From assembly GCA_019096065.1 (NCBI GenBank), contig JAGUCH010000002.1:5902501-5966500 (forward strand): a stretch of 64,000 nucleotides of DNA, given 5' to 3'. Under the pieces are notes generated by a model, which saw only the letters and a list, made by a program, of their open reading frames with translations, did not search any database and was not told where the DNA came from. A program made the position numbers and the translations under genes. Origin of the DNA: Paracyclopina nana. Taxonomy: Eukaryota; Arthropoda; Copepoda; Cyclopoida; Cyclopettidae. This document shows, one piece after another, positions 1 to 10,832 of the stretch (the first letter of the stretch is position 1; every line of letters begins with the position of its first letter).

Positions 1-3000
1 TCTGGCCATCGCAATTTCTTCACCCCCGCACAAGCATTGTTTCAGAATTGCCTTCAAAATCTATTTATAAGGCCAGCTTCCATAAAATGCATACCAAAAT
101 TGGGACACAAACAAGCACAGCATGGGGTAAAAGTGTACTTATGATACTTTATGGGCAGCTTTTTCAAAGAAGCCACATATGCAGTGCTCGTAAAAAGCTA
201 TTAAAAATACGCAATGACCCAAAACTCTCCCCTCCCCAAAAGGATAATTATTTTGAAAGAAGTGTGAGACTGACATTGACAATTATCAGATTTTGGAAGG
301 GTTGTTTTGGTGCCGCCGCCACGCCGCGCTAACTAAATAAAGCGAATAAAGCGAATTACTAACATAACACACTGGCCGGAGTGCTTCTTAAACTGTCACT
401 AACTGCGAAATAGCTGCTAGGCCATCTGAGAATTCAGCAAAGCAGAAAAAAACAAGTTTTTCCAACGATGAATGAAAAAAGCAGATTAGCAATAAAGATC
501 AGGATTTCCATTTGTCGAATAAATGATCAAAGCAGAAAAAATCCATTAATTCTTCAAATAATCCACGGCTTTGGTGATTTCCAGAGTCCGAATTTTAACA
601 TCTGCTCCATCACAGCATATTTTTAGGGGCTCGTCCGACCAGTGTGCACTGGTCGTCACACAAAACCGCCAATTTTAATTGGTCCAAATTACAAACTAGA
701 AAAGAGTAGTTTGCTATGATTTCAATTTGTACGGCGGCCACTTTTACTCTCACAGTGCAGCAAAAGATTTTAAAATTGCTTATTGTAAAGGGATTAGAGC
801 TGCTAAAATGGATGCAGCAGATAAGAATTGTTGACCACTCTTGCACAATTGGGCTTATTTTTTCTGTAGAGGATTATTTCCAAAGCTATGATTTGTAGCT
901 GGGGAAGCAAAAAAAACCTCCGAATTTCTTTTCATAAGGCTTGAAAATGCACAAGAAATAATTAACCAATAGAAGCATCCCCACATTTTTTTGTGCTGAG
1001 GAAGTTGCCATAAAATTGGGACCTACTACTCTTTAAAATATCGGGATAATCCTTAAGCTGCAAAAAATATCCAGCTAGTTGCCTGCATTTGTCAGGGTAC
1101 AGCAAAAAAGAAGTAGGCGACTAATTAAAGACCCATTAATGGAAAAAACTTTTGAGGCCAGGCTAAAAATGCTAATTGACACCATATTTCAGACCTCATT
1201 TCAATTCCTGAGCTGGGCAGCTTTTTAGAGCTCATAATTAATTACGAGGCCTGGCTTATTTGCTCCTCTATCAGGGGAGCATTTTACACTGGGAAATGAA
1301 AGTGTTGACACATTTATTTATTGCAAATTGCAAGCAAATTTGAGAGGGTTTTTTCTTAGAAATTGTAAAAAGGGCTGTAGCGAGCTTCTTGTGCCTATTT
1401 TAGGCCACTTGCCCTCGTAAATTAACATTTTCCCCCTTGGTTCATCTTTGATGTTGGCGCATTATGCCAAGGTGCACAGAAATGGGGTGGGTACGTGGCA
1501 GATGTTCAAAGCTTGACCAAAAATGAAAAATCACTATTTTATGGGAGTGAGGACACGCCTATTTCTTGCTTGATTAAGGATCTCTCATCAATTTTTGAGC
1601 TTTGAAAATGATTTTTTCAACAACAACCCTCCTCCTTTTATTCAGTGAAGGGTGTGTCGCTCAACAGCCCAAAATTAGAATTCAACCAAGAAAAAAGGGT
1701 GGTAGTCTTTTTTCCTAGCCCCGATGAAACATTCAATTCAGTTCCTCTAAAAATTCATGCAGCAAATGTGATTTCTAGCACATATTTTGAATTATTTGCG
1801 GTTTTTATGCAAACAAGTGCGTTGGACTGACAACTTGAATTCTTTATGTTCTACACATTTATGTTTTACATGTTTCGCCATTTTGAAAATTCCATAATGC
1901 TTAAGATGTCCTATTATGATTACAGGTGTATTTTGAATGACTTTTCTCTTTTGAGGATCGATTCTAAAAAATGCCAAACATCATCAAAATGTCAATGCTG
2001 GTGAACTTTTGACTTATAAGAAGATGCTAAAGATGAGTAGTCTCGGGTTTCGAGCTCAATTGACCTTGGCCAATCTTTCCCCCCATTTCTAGTTGAGGAT
2101 AGATATCTGTGAAGGACCCTTAAAAAGTTGGGGAATGAAGCTGCAGTTCTGTACTGGATATGAAAAAATTCATATCATCAGCATTGAGCAGCAGAAAAAC
2201 TTGTCTAATTGATGCTCCAGAATTTGGAGCAGATCGATGGACTCTCGACAGATCAGTGTCAATCATCTAAAGTGGACCTCACATATGGCGGAAAAAATCC
2301 ACCTAGGGTTGGGTCCACTGAGAAAAAATTCCTGTATGTGGCAAAGAGTGTCAAAAGCTTTGTGGGCATCGCATAACTAGTTTCAGGCCAAAAGGCACAC
2401 ACTATAGATCAATATCTGAGATGAACGCGTGTTAATTGTTATCATAGCCAACACCCAATTAAGCCTGAGCCATTTTTCAAGCGAATACCTAGCGTAAAAT
2501 TGACCAGAAAGCGATTGCGTAGACCAGAAATCGCCTTTCTCCCAAAACTCAAAAAAGAAGATAAAGAAAAAAGTGCAACATCTGGTTGGTTTTTTTTTAG
2601 AATGCCACTTGTCATGATTTGATCTTTCAAAACAGACTCACGCCCTTTTCTAGCACTGAGGCCTTTTTGAGTCGAATTTCGGTAGTATGTGCCATATTTT
2701 AATCCTCGACTTTTTTAAGCCGCGTGACAGTTAAAAAGCTGGTAAATTGAAAATTTTCCAGCTTGTTGAGCACATTATCCTTTCAGAAAGATTACAATCG
2801 AGGGAGAATTTTCCATCAAAAAACTGGCATGGCAAAAACAGATGAGTCACGTGACATAAATACCGGAAATACCACGGGTGCATCACAACACTCAAAGTGG
2901 TCCCCATTTGCAGTGTAATAATGGGTTTCGAAATAAAAGGTTTTTTCTAGCTCAAAAGTCTGAGGTATGGAGAAAGGAATTCATTTTCGAGCTGATGGTG

Positions 3001-4455
3001 TTATTCAGGGCTTTGACATGGAAGACGGTTGGATCTCATTGAAATTCATGATTTTTCTTCGGGCAAAGAATCTTTTAAAAAATGTAATTGCTCCCAAGAT
3101 TTGATAACTAATTAAAAGCAGCGGATCATCATCATTTGGCCAATGCATTTTAGCATGAAAAAATGGCTTTGAAATTCCCGCCATACTTTTATTTTCAGCA
3201 TGATAAGGAGCCTTTTGGAGCCGAGTCAACAACAACTGTGAAAGTTGTTGGCCCATCAAACAAGTTTGTGTATTGAAAATATATTAATGGGTTATCAGCA
3301 AAAACCGATTGATCAATTAATTGTTTGTATAAAACAATATTATGGCTTGGCGTGATTCGAATGAAACCTTTGGTAACTAATGATCCAGTCATTAAGATTT
3401 TTTGCTCTACATCACGATTTCGATCTTGCTTTGTTCCCGTGACTCATTTTCACGTCAACAGGGTGCACAATGGGACATAACGGGCACAAAAAGGGCTCAT
3501 TATCAAAGCATCAAAGTCATCCATTCAAAGGTAAACGAAATTAATTAAACTGTCCATTAAAGTACGGTCTAAAGGCTGCTTTCAGCACTTTTATCATCTT
3601 CCAAGTTTACATACAAAAACGTAGATAGCATTGAATACGAGTTATTTTTCAACTCAGGTCTGGATGATTGATTCATCATTTTTTTGCTGCGATTAAATCA
3701 AAATTATTGTGGGAAGAATTTTTTCCACAGACGTTTCCCCATTGTGCACCGCATAAAGAGCTCGCGTGCTTTGAATTTATTCTCATAATGAGGCAAAAAA
3801 TTACCCCCTTTTATGGGGAGTATTACTGTTTTGACCTGACCAAAGAAAATTGAAATTCAAACATCTGGCTGCCGGTGCTGCTGATGATAAAGATAAAATC
3901 TCACAGATTTACCTGATTTTTTATTTTTATGGCTACTTCAATCCTATGTTGGTTTTCTAAAACACAAGCCGCAATTTCTTTCCTGCTGGGTTTCTTGATC
4001 AAAGCCAATTTTTCTCGAGCTATAAATCTTGGTTCATTTTAGGAATTTGCATTTTGGAAGGAAAAAAGGTTGGCAGAATAACCATTGATAAGAAATGCCT
4101 CTTAAAAGCCATGGAAACTGCACACACATTCCTATCAGGAGGAGATCATTAATTTCTGCTGGCAAAATGCTGCCAATTCAGCCGAATATCTCAATGACAG
4201 GTCAATGGTGTCAGCATTTTCTTGCAATTTTGCCCGTAAGAAATGGGTCCTTTCTTACCTTAAAAATCCACTTGTATTCATTTCTCAAGAGCACAGAGGG
4301 TAGCAACGAGCCAGAGACTGTCCTCTCGGTAGCTCTGGCTGTTCAAAACTGAGGACTGAGGAGACTGCACAGCTCGAAGCTGAGGGGGAAAGACGCGCTC
4401 GTGCTCAATGCGCAACTCCTCAACTGAGACAGTAGCGCGCTTTCAACTGTTGCTC
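1..4455. other. Intergenic sequence, no gene recognised
   Basis: About 4.5 kb of AT-rich sequence. The open frames on both strands are all under 100 codons, and none shows a recognisable domain, a signal peptide followed by conserved Cys, or a chain of exons with consistent splice sites. I found no tRNA-like or rRNA-like stretch by eye. It may be intergenic DNA or a long intron of a gene lying outside the window. Confidence 0.5.
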
Positions 4456-4967
4456 ATAGAGACCTAAATCATAACAATAACATTGACATAGAGTCTTCCT
4501 CGCGATCTTTATGGGCAAAATTGGTGTGCAGCCGGAAAAGAAGTAATCATTACCAGAAAGTTCCATTCAGAACTTGTTTGTCAATGGCTTGGCTTTTTCT
4601 GTCAGAAATTGTATTTTTGCATGAGATACCAAAAAATAACACTTTCCTGAGTCAGAATGAGGTACTACTGCAAGCGGATCGTCTGGGGTACAATCTTTTT
4701 TTAATTTCGATATTTTCGCTAAATCTTTAATTTTTAGCTAGGAGTTAACATCAATTAATATGACCATTCATACCTCTTCTTGTATTTTTTGTTAACTTTG
4801 ATTTTTCCTAAGAAAAACCAGAATTATGTCTGCTTTTTTAAGGGTTGTGCACCTGAAAAAAATTGCTCCATTTTGTCAACAAAAAAGTTGTCGCATCCCT
4901 TTTCAAACCAGTATTTCCCATATTTTCACACTAGATAGCGACAAAATGTTATGATTTGGGTCTCTAT
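4456..4967. mobile_element. 512-bp MITE-like element, copy 1
   Basis: This segment starts ATAGAGACCTAAATCATAAC and ends with its near-perfect inverse (GTTATGATTTGGGTCTCTAT), giving terminal inverted repeats of about 20 bp with one mismatch. A second copy of exactly the same length, differing at only a handful of bases, lies at 37330-37841. Flanking sequences differ between the two sites, so the repeated unit is precisely delimited. It contains no transposase-sized ORF, so it would be a non-autonomous DNA transposon. I could not define a target-site duplication, so the superfamily is left open. Confidence 0.8.
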
Positions 4968-7900
4968 TGGAAAATAAAGAGAGAGCGAGAGCTATTCAGT
5001 GGTCAAATTGATTAAGAAACTATTTCCTTATCACCTTGGCCATAAATCAATAAAAAAAGATTGCCATGTTAAAGAGGGATTAGGCAGCAATTTGGCAAGC
5101 ATGAAAAGCCATAAGTCTGCCAGATCTTTTTGGTTTTTTGCAACCGGACAAGGGGCCAAAAATTATCGTGAGACCAGTTTGGGCGAGAGCACTCGTTACT
5201 CCGATTAGCTTTAAAGTGGACATAATGAGGCAAATTCTTTTTGCCAACTTAGCTCGAGAATTTTTCAAGTCACATAAAATGTGGTCCCTCGAAGATAAAC
5301 TCAGCATTTCTTTCTAAACCGCCAATTTGAGACACTTTTTTGCAGCGGAGCCACGTCATGAATGATTTTATGACTTTGGTGATAAGCTCAGCTAGGATTT
5401 ATAGGTGACAACTGACAAGGATTCTAGCCACATATAAAATGAGTCAAGCCCGTCGTAGCTCCGCTTTTTGATGATTTCGACAAAAATCCTTGTATTTTTG
5501 AGCAGAAGTAGCTTAGTGCAGCAGTAGCAGTGGAGCGTCGCATTGAATTGACAATTGACATGACAGAAGCACCCCAAAAGTTGCTATACTGCAGTATTGC
5601 TTAATGCTGCTGTATCTTCTTCCACCAGCCCACTCACCTCCTTTTATTGGAATCCTTTTTCTCCTTCTTCTTCTTCCACTACACAACTTTATTCCTATGT
5701 TTTTCTTGGACGGAGGCGAAACTTGCTAAAAAATCGGCGCACTCACGCATTCGCCTCGATATTTGTTTACGTAAGAGATCGCGAATAGACTCGAGATAAA
5801 TATCCTTATTTACACGTTGCGATAACCGAGTCTTGAAGTTTAGGGCAGCCTTTAAAACAAATTGCTCGAAAAATTCCGAGTTTTACGGCGCATGGTGGTG
5901 CAATATCTCGAATTCACAACATGCTGGCTAAAGTTTAAGATGGGCTCCATTGATTAGAATCTAATGGGCAAATTCAATCAAGATTTTTCCCCGCTGATGC
6001 CATGATAAATGGCAAGTTGCGAACGGATTGGCGAAACTTTCAAATTAGAAAATGCAATCGGCATTTTGGCAGAGTTGTCGTCGATGAAAATCGACAAAAC
6101 CCTCTTGGATTTGGGAGATTTTTGGTCTTACATCACTTCGTGACTGAATTCTAAATGTAGCAAACATAAAAAAGTGCGGTCATGTTTTCCCCCAATGGAG
6201 CACCTTCGGAAAGAAAAAACCCGAATCCCTTTGTTTTCCTTAGACGAGCGAATCGTTTTATTAGTTGCGCAATAACTGCCACGTGCTCCCATCTTTTTAA
6301 TGGGAAAAGGCTCAATTTTACAAAGATGTAGGATATGGAGAACATGTGTTTTTCATGCTACACGAATCTGACCTCTTTGGCCTTGGAGAATGCTCTAAAT
6401 TGGCGTGTTTTGCCGCGCTATAAGTATCGTATTATGAATATTGCCCTGTTTTTTCCCACTGCTTAACCTCATTCAGTTCGATCCATCAAGATCAGACATG
6501 TTTGGGGAAAGAACATGATTCCGCCAGGTGTCGCCGCATCTCCTCCAAAAAGCTCAAGACCGCTCTTCCAAAAGGATCCCCGACAAGTTTAAATGAGTGG
6601 CGCTGACTCGTTCCGTAATGACGGAATCATGATTTTTGAAGCTTGACACACTCGTCATTTCTACATGTGCGCAGTCATGAACATGTGCGCTCGCAAATAG
6701 TTAATTTTGAGAGCAAATTCAGCGAGAAAAGATGAAATATGACAGCTCGAGATTTCCATGAATGTCAAACATCATCTCTTATGCAAACTGCAAAGAGAGA
6801 GAGAGAGTGAGTTTGTTTACAGTAATCATGTTGCAATTGCATACATTCGGTAAATGCAATGAGCGGCGGAGAAATGCTCTTCTGGGTTGCGAAGGCAGGA
6901 AGAAAGTGCGAGTTTTAGCAACGTAACAGCTGCAGTTGCGTGATGTCATCATCGAATTACTAAGGGTCACCGGGAGAAGGTGACACCCAAATGATATTTC
7001 AAGATGTGTCGCGAAAGTTTGTTGTTATTGCTGACGCTCGCACGTGGTCACGCACGCACACTCATCCCAGAAAAAAGGGCTAAGCTCTCCGGACCCGAAC
7101 TCGATTGCTCCTCAGATTAATCGGCAATAAATTCGAGGAACTCAACTTATCCAAAACGCAAATCTTGACGGCCACTGCTCGCAATTCAGAGAAAAAATAT
7201 CTTTGCGCTTTCAACGCGACTCGAAAAGCGAGCCCGCCCTCTTTCAATTAATTTTCAAGGCTACGCGTAAAAATATTCATTAGGCAATTCTCGCTTTTTT
7301 GTCATCGGCCAAAGATTCCGAAATTTCGTCTCGTAACTTGAGCCTTCGGAATAACAAATCATCCGCTAGAACTTGCAGATGTCAAGACAGTCCGGTGAAT
7401 TTGGCTTTTTTCGCGAGTCCGTTTAACGAGCTCATTAGCTTATCTCGTCTGAAATTCACCACCATCATTAGCAGCAACTTTGACACTGGAAATTCATTCG
7501 CGATCACCGACCAAGATAACTAGGCTCATTTTCTTCGCCAAACTTTGCCTAATCCCGCACGTCGATGGACTTGGATAAAAGAGCGCAAGTCGCACGTTAA
7601 AGAGTTCGGAAATCCTCTTCACAAATACGAGCGATCTTTCATCTGGCTCAAATCAAGGGAATTCTCGCTCGGGCATCATTAGAAATGCATAGCTTGGAAG
7701 CGATAATTAGCAAAACCAGGTCGTGATGCTTATCGGGCGAAGTTATGGCCTAAACTTTGACCCGGCGCATAGCTATTAACTATGCGTGATGCCGGCGTTG
7801 ACCGCCGCAAATAAATTGTCGCTAGTGCTGACTGCATTAGCATCTTGCCGACGATGTCAGCTTCTAACGCGATGGCGTGCATTTTTAACGCGTAACGCGA

Positions 7901-9059
7901 TAGCTCCTCGAATGGGAAGTTTTTGTAACTCAACCCTTGGAGCAGCCCAAAAAGGGTCCTGAAAACTTCATAATAAAGAGCTTCTTCCTCCTCAGCTCGG
8001 AACATAAGAGCGTGGTAGCTGGGGTGAGCTTTTGTTGCCTAAGCAATGGAAGTCATTTGCTTTGTGATGCAAAGTTATACAGCTGCGCTTTAGAAAGCCT
8101 CCCAGTGCATTGCGCGAAAAAAGCGCTTTTAAATGCCAAATTGCGATGATGATTTTGCCTTTTCCTCCCGCAAAACGTCGAGGCGGATCAAAGCAAAATC
8201 TTCCGTAAGCTATTTGCTCCTCTTTTGTTTAATGTCATTCCTTGGACTACTACAAGGCAAAAACGAAGGCTTTCCGCTCAAGTAAATGATGGCATAGCGT
8301 CTTCCTGGCGTTGAATTGAGAGTGGACAGTTAAGAATGTTTTGAATCCGCGATAGTTTTTTGCCGAGGCTGTTGCTACACAATATTGTGTGTCTCGTCTC
8401 CTTTTTCGTGCATTCTTACCCTCATTTTCTTCCATCATCCCCCCGGTTCAATAGAGTGCTTTGAGCGCACACTGTGGCCGTCATTGCCTTATTCGAATTC
8501 GCTTTAAGCCGCTATTTTTCCACGTTGTGCTCTCGCAGTGCATTTTCCACCTCGTAGAAAAGAAGCCACTGCGCTGTCGATGCGGGTAAAAAACGTCCAC
8601 TAGCGTCAACTTTCACACTTTTTGCTCGGAAAATCGCACATTTCCGAACGCGATGATAAGTCAAGTTGAACACGTTTGAATGTTGCAATTTTGCGGCGAA
8701 AAACAACAACTTTTGAGTCGTATTACAACAGCAAGCGAGGTCGTCGTTTGGGCCCCATAAATGCATGCATTTTTCTGCTTCTCGTCAAAACTCCGAGCTG
8801 TTTACATAAGATATTAGGCGGCATTGACAATTGACGGGAAAAAATGCCTTACCCTCGATTTTAAGCTCCTCGTTACAGCTCCACGCCGAGTGGAGCAAGG
8901 GTTCTGAAAAACTTGAATTTAGGGGCCGACAAAAGAATGCTAGTTGGCTTTTTTGCTCCTGTTTGACACTTTGAAAATAGCTGCTTGAAATATTGATCGG
9001 GTTTGGGCCAAAATAAGCCTTATCTTAAAAGCATGCATTGGATTCAATTAAATCCTTTA
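4968..9059. other. Intergenic sequence, no gene recognised
   Basis: Four kilobases without a convincing gene. From about 6.5 to 8.9 kb the sequence becomes less AT-rich and contains a short GA run (around 6793-6810). This might reflect regulatory or 5' non-coding sequence, but nothing specific can be named. The longest ORF (7730-8005, minus, 91 codons) shows no family signature. Confidence 0.45.
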
Positions 9060-9341
9060 TTAGCAGGTGAAAAAGGAGCAGCCCCAATTGGTGCCAAAAT
9101 TGCAGCAGTTTTGATCCTGAAAGCAGCATTCCGACTTGCTGCAACAATAAGCACCCTCGCCATAAATGGAGCAATCCCCATTGCTCACACACTTGGTTTC
9201 ACCATGAAAAACATCTGAAAGCGAAAGCATTTGATAAAAATGGCTGGAATAATGGTTCCATAAATTACCTTTGGACTCGATGCTAGAGCCATAAAATGCT
9301 ACCATTGTGAAAAACAATAGCAAAACCTTGGGAGCCATCAT
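9060..9341 (-). CDS. Small secreted cysteine-rich peptide
   Basis: Two exons (9341-9269 and 9214-9060) joined across a 54-nt GT-AG intron give 75 residues. The start is a double Met followed by a hydrophobic signal peptide (KVLLLFFTMVAFYG). The mature part is short and contains ten Cys in the spacing C-x5-C-x8-CC-x4-CC-x5-CC-x7-C-x4-C, so it is very probably a disulfide-rich secreted peptide. The AATAAA signal (9056-9061) overlaps the TAA stop. Small knottin-like toxins, antimicrobial peptides and signalling peptides all look like this. I do not recognise the family and assign no function. The intron removes a Cys-free segment, and the joined frame stays open. Confidence 0.6.
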   Translation of the reverse strand: MMAPKVLLLFFTMVAFYGSSIESKGNLWNHYSSHFYQMLSLSDVFHGETKCVSNGDCSIYGEGAYCCSKSECCFQDQNCCNFGTNWGCSFFTC

Positions 9342-9749
9342 TTCCTTATTTTAAAGATAAGAAGTTATCAAAATTCTGCGGCTGATTCACATTGCTTTGC
9401 CTTTGCGTTCGTAACGTTTTCGCGTTTAGATGATGGAACCAGGTAGATGGCGCTGCATGCATTTTTGCAAAATGGGGGCTTTCTTAATATGACTAAATAA
9501 TTTTTGAGTTATTTTTGTTCATTGTGCTGTCATGCGATTCATCTTATTTTTTCGCGACAAATAAGTGAAGAAGCGCTTTTCTTTCGCAACATACTGAAAA
9601 GATGAAAATAAAATTCCTAAAGGATGATCGAACCACAAAATCAGTCATAGGTTATGTGGGTTGTTAATGAAAAAATCATAATTACGGCTTTAAAATATAT
9701 CGGATATTAAAATAGAAAAGCTCATGGAGAAGATCTGGTTAGTGCGGAA
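9342..9749. other. Short intergenic interval
   Basis: About 400 bp between the Cys-rich peptide start and the 3' end of U6. No ORF or motif was recognised; it should contain the promoter of the minus-strand peptide gene. Confidence 0.4.
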
Positions 9750-9799
9750 AAAAATGTGGAACGCTTCACGATTTTGCGTGTCATCCTTGCGCAGGGGCC

Positions 9800-9841
<42 letters not shown>

Positions 9842-9856
9842 CGCCGAAGCGGACAC
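9750..9856 (-). ncRNA. U6: U6 spliceosomal snRNA
   Basis: The minus strand carries the canonical U6 sequence: the CGCTTCGGCG 5' stem-loop, CATATACTAAAATTGGAACG, the ACAGAGA box, the AGATTAGCATGGCCCCTGCG segment and the 3' part with CAAGGATGACACGCAAAATC and GAAGCGTTCC. A run of seven T (9754-9748) forms the RNA polymerase III terminator. Length is 107 nt, as usual for U6. The 5' stem differs from the vertebrate one, but GUG pairs with CAC and CCGC pairs with GCGG, so pairing is kept. U6 base-pairs with U4 and U2 and forms the catalytic core of the spliceosome. Its promoter is external; a TATA-like box lies at the right distance. Confidence 0.95.
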
Positions 9857-9879
9857 ATTGGTTTGATAGAAGCATCGGC

Positions 9880-9886
9880 TATTTAT
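9880..9886 (-). promoter_or_regulatory. TATA-like box of the U6 gene
   Basis: On the minus strand ATAAATA lies 24-30 nt upstream of the U6 5' end. This is the position expected for the TATA element of a type 3 RNA polymerase III promoter. A proximal sequence element should lie some 30 nt further upstream, but I cannot identify it without a species consensus. Confidence 0.6.
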
Positions 9887-10098
9887 CCACTCTCGATGAT
9901 GCTAGCGCTGCAGTAACTGAAGAACCAACATTATTATTATTCTTATTCTGGCTTTAAGAAGTACTTAACTAATAAAAATTCACTCTCTATGCGTTCACTG
10001 GTTGGCAGATTAACAAACGAGTGTGGCATACCCTCACTAATAATAGCTACAGAATCCTAGATGATGCAACGGCAAAGTAGCTGTAGAAGATGAGTTTA

Positions 10099-10553
10099 TT
10101 AACCAATGAAATTCATGACGACCAAATGCAGAATAATGTGAGCAAAGACGAAATCCGCAAAGCCTCTCTCGGGACTGATGCCTTCAAACTGACTTTTGTT
10201 CTGAGGATTGCACTGAAAAATGACAATCATAAACTGAACGAATTAGAATAATAGCCTGACTTACCTGAAGTCTGAGGCAAACGCCTAGAATAAAGCTACC
10301 AACACAGGAAATGAATCCTGAGAGGAACGCATTGAAGGGAAACGTACCAACGAGGCAACAGTACGCAAACTGAATGACTCCCGTCAAAAAGATGTAAGTC
10401 AGGTAGGCATCAATGATCTTCAGCTTGGAGGGAGTATTGCTTCGATACCTAAAATACTCAAAGTTAGGGCTTTGCTGCTTTCAAGGAGCATTGACAAAAT
10501 TCCTACTCATTCAGAAACTTGCTCACGACAGTTGTAATTGTTGCAGTCGACAT
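10099..10553 (-). CDS. DAD1: DAD1, subunit of the oligosaccharyltransferase complex
   Basis: Three exons (10553-10507, 10448-10265, 10212-10099) encode 114 residues, essentially the family length of 113. Conserved blocks are [56 protein letters not shown] and the C-terminal VVMNFIG. DAD1 is a small multi-pass ER membrane protein that stabilises oligosaccharyltransferase for N-glycosylation of nascent secretory proteins; its loss causes apoptosis in other animals. Introns are 58 and 52 nt with good GT-AG ends. The TAA stop overlaps an AATAAA signal. It lies 279 nt downstream of the coiled-coil gene on the same strand, so separate promoters would have to be very compact. Confidence 0.96.
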
Positions 10554-10832
10554 TTTGGCGAATTTTCTGGTAGGCAACTTGAAACTTTTCTCCGGCTTGT
10601 AAGTTTGTTGACAGTAAAGTCTTGACGTGTCCACTAGCTGGGAGCAGCGCGCTAGACTAAAAAAGATAAACGTTGAAGAATGCTTCCTTTCTAGGTAATG
10701 TACCTTTCGACATTCGGAAGTTTTCTGATGGCTGTAACGCAACTTTTAATTTAAAATTGAAAGATTCGCTTATTATTAAATGAAGACATTAAAAAGATAA
10801 TTTTGAATGAGTTTATTATGATAGAAAACACT

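Noticed and set aside
4521-4730. 69-codon ORF, also present at 37308-37604
   Set aside because: Shared only because both lie in the 512-bp MITE copies; no transposase motifs.
7730-8005. 91-codon minus-strand ORF with protein-like composition
   Set aside because: No recognisable domain, no flanking exons, and no polyadenylation or promoter support.
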